Below, piece by piece: positions 63,048-64,000 of a DNA stretch of 64,000 bases. The translations under genes were made by a program, and so were the position numbers. The stretch's first letter is position 1. Every line of letters begins with the position of its first letter. Below the pieces are notes generated by a model. It was not told the DNA's origin. It was given only the letters and a program-made list of their open reading frames with translations, and ran no database searches. This DNA comes from Candidatus Agathobaculum intestinipullorum (GTDB lineage: Bacteria; Bacillota; Clostridia; Oscillospirales; Butyricicoccaceae), in NCBI GenBank assembly GCA_019117485.1, contig DWZQ01000033.1:60861-124860 (forward strand), given 5' to 3'.

Positions 63048-63617
63048 ATGTCTCAAACCACTTCATCCACATCTGATTTTAAGATTAGCAGATCCCAGTT
63101 TGAAGCAGAAGTCATCAGCAATTCCGCACCTGATTCAATCGATAAAATCAGTGACAAAACCCTTTTAGATGAGTTAAACGAATTCAACAAAAACAACCTT
63201 CGCACGATCAATCAACGCGATACTGCATTCAACGATCTTCTAAACGCATTTATTATTGATTTCAAAGAAAAATCCGGACTAAAACGCTCTTTGAAACAGG
63301 ATTTCTACTCGCAAATCATGGAACTTTTACGTATATGCTTTGCTATCCCTATTGTTATCGTCCTTTCATATGCGGCGTTCGGTTCGTTTTCTGATACAGC
63401 CTTTATTATCGCTGCAATCAGCTCTTTTGTAGAACTTATTGCGGCTTTTATTATTCTTCCACGGATTATTGCCAAATATCTCTTTAATACTAAAGAGGAC
63501 TCCCAGCTTATTAAGATCATTAAAAGTATGCAAGAATACAATGATCATCGACACAATCATTTATCCGACTCACAGCCCCAAAATACGACTTCTCGAGAGC
63601 AGTCTCAAGATAGTTAA
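63048..63617 (+). CDS. Unrecognised two-helix membrane protein of the AT-rich island
   Basis: The 189-residue product is AT-rich in codon use and follows the metallopeptidase by 23 bases, with GAGAGGTGG as ribosome site; probably the same operon. A soluble N-terminal part of about 85 residues, charged and helical, is followed by two membrane helices (about 92-115, 118-143) and a hydrophilic tail with many Gln/Ser/Asp. No family is recognised. The pairing with an ImmA/IrrE enzyme suggests a defence, stress or element-maintenance unit, which is inference. Confidence 0.7.
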   Translation: MSQTTSSTSDFKISRSQFEAEVISNSAPDSIDKISDKTLLDELNEFNKNNLRTINQRDTAFNDLLNAFIIDFKEKSGLKRSLKQDFYSQIMELLRICFAIPIVIVLSYAAFGSFSDTAFIIAAISSFVELIAAFIILPRIIAKYLFNTKEDSQLIKIIKSMQEYNDHRHNHLSDSQPQNTTSREQSQDS

Positions 63618-63627
63618 ACTATTACAT

Positions 63628-63653
63628 AAGCCCCGACCGAGAGGTCGGGGCTT
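63628..63653 (+). terminator. Terminator closing the AT-rich operon
   Basis: AAGCCCCGACC (63628-63638) pairs with GGTCGGGGCTT (63643-63653). Confidence 0.85.
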
Positions 63654-63676
63654 TCCCGTATCCCAATTGAACACCG

Positions 63677-64000
63677 TTATTTCATGGCGTTTGCGAGCTT
63701 CACTACCAAATCCGTGCCGTACTCATACGCCAGCAAGTACTGCATGGTTTCCGCAGCGAGACCAGCCTTCTGCTGCACCTTGGTGATCGCCGCCTGCACC
63801 TCTTCGTCGGTCTCAACCGCATCGTCCGGCTCGTCCTCCGGCTCGTCATAGGCCAGACCGAGCGTATCGAGGATGCCCTTCGCATACGCTACGCCAAACG
63901 CCTGCTGCTCGGCCAGTGTGTCGGCCTGCGCGGCGTCGGCCTTGGTATCGACAAACACGCCCTCGCAGATGACCGCCGGCGCAACCGTCTCACGGATGAA
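63677..64000 (-). CDS. C-terminal part of a probable N-acetylmuramoyl-L-alanine amidase
   Basis: The frame runs 107 codons from the right window edge to a TAA at 63679-63677, so the start lies outside. IRETVAPAVICEGVFVDTKAD and the following AFGVAYAKGILDTLG match the end of amidase_3 catalytic domains (the Glu strand and the last helix). An acidic linker (PEDEPDDAVETDEE) leads to a C-terminal helical domain of about 45 residues common in phage lysins. The G+C-rich codon use differs from the AT-rich genes beside it. It is probably a prophage endolysin or a cell-wall hydrolase. Confidence 0.75.
   Translation of the reverse strand, partial: FIRETVAPAVICEGVFVDTKADAAQADTLAEQQAFGVAYAKGILDTLGLAYDEPEDEPDDAVETDEEVQAAITKVQQKAGLAAETMQYLLAYEYGTDLVVKLANAMK

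Overview
The window is a piece of a high-GC, spore-forming Clostridia chromosome. The best fit is an Oscillospiraceae/Butyricicoccaceae-type gut bacterium; this is an inference. The reasons are spoIIE, ireB, two T-box riboswitches, a group II ECF transporter operon next to truA, a DUF951 protein, and G+C-rich codon use with strong Shine-Dalgarno sites. Most of the window is ordinary housekeeping backbone. Three accessory areas stand out: both ends, and the stretch at about 2.4-13 kb.

Left part (1-13 kb). A gene tail and a large serine recombinase mark the edge of a mobile element that lies mostly left of the window. Next comes the most unusual locus. A minus-strand pair encodes an 835-residue calpain-like cysteine protease, with its Cys and His/Asn halves split by about 500 residues, and a GNAT-type acetyltransferase with an extra C-terminal domain. 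Divergent from it are a 1088-residue protein with an acidic low-complexity N-terminus and a permuted papain-like His/Cys pair, then an AAA+ ATPase with one degenerate and one intact ATPase module. A stranded C-terminal half of the iron transporter FeoB follows. I treat the protease/ATPase locus as the best candidate for an undescribed system.

Backbone 13-43 kb: pcrA-type helicase; a DUF951, uridine phosphorylase and MATE operon; an S1-domain protein; rarA; hisC; gdhA; a short MGMT-like protein; a MarR regulator with a heterodimeric ABC exporter; rubredoxin; spoIIE; a siroheme nitrite/sulfite reductase behind a possible attenuator; an unrecognised 356-residue protein; valS with a Val T-box; a ribbon-helix-helix regulator with a palindromic operator; and pheS/pheT with a Phe T-box and a hairpin-filled gap between the two genes.

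43-61 kb: ireB; a compact candidate type I toxin-antitoxin module (22-residue hydrophobic peptide, convergent antisense RNA, shared bidirectional terminator); a YgiQ-type radical SAM protein; a second MarR regulator whose putative operator occurs before itself and before the MATE pump it probably controls; an RlmI-like methyltransferase; ecfA1-ecfA2-ecfT-truA; a DUF5711-like protein, CvpA and a ClpC variant; an ECF sigma factor with a DUF4179-type partner; and a two-component system whose regulator leader contains ten consecutive G.

Right end (61-64 kb): a five-tRNA operon (Gly, Arg, His, Gln, Lys) carrying a 22-base copy of the tRNA-Arg 3' end, a typical integration scar. It is followed by an AT-rich island with an ImmA/IrrE-type metallopeptidase and a membrane protein, and then the C-terminus of a probable N-acetylmuramoyl-L-alanine amidase running off the edge. 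No CRISPR array or rRNA gene was seen. All functional assignments come from reading motifs by eye; no database search was possible.
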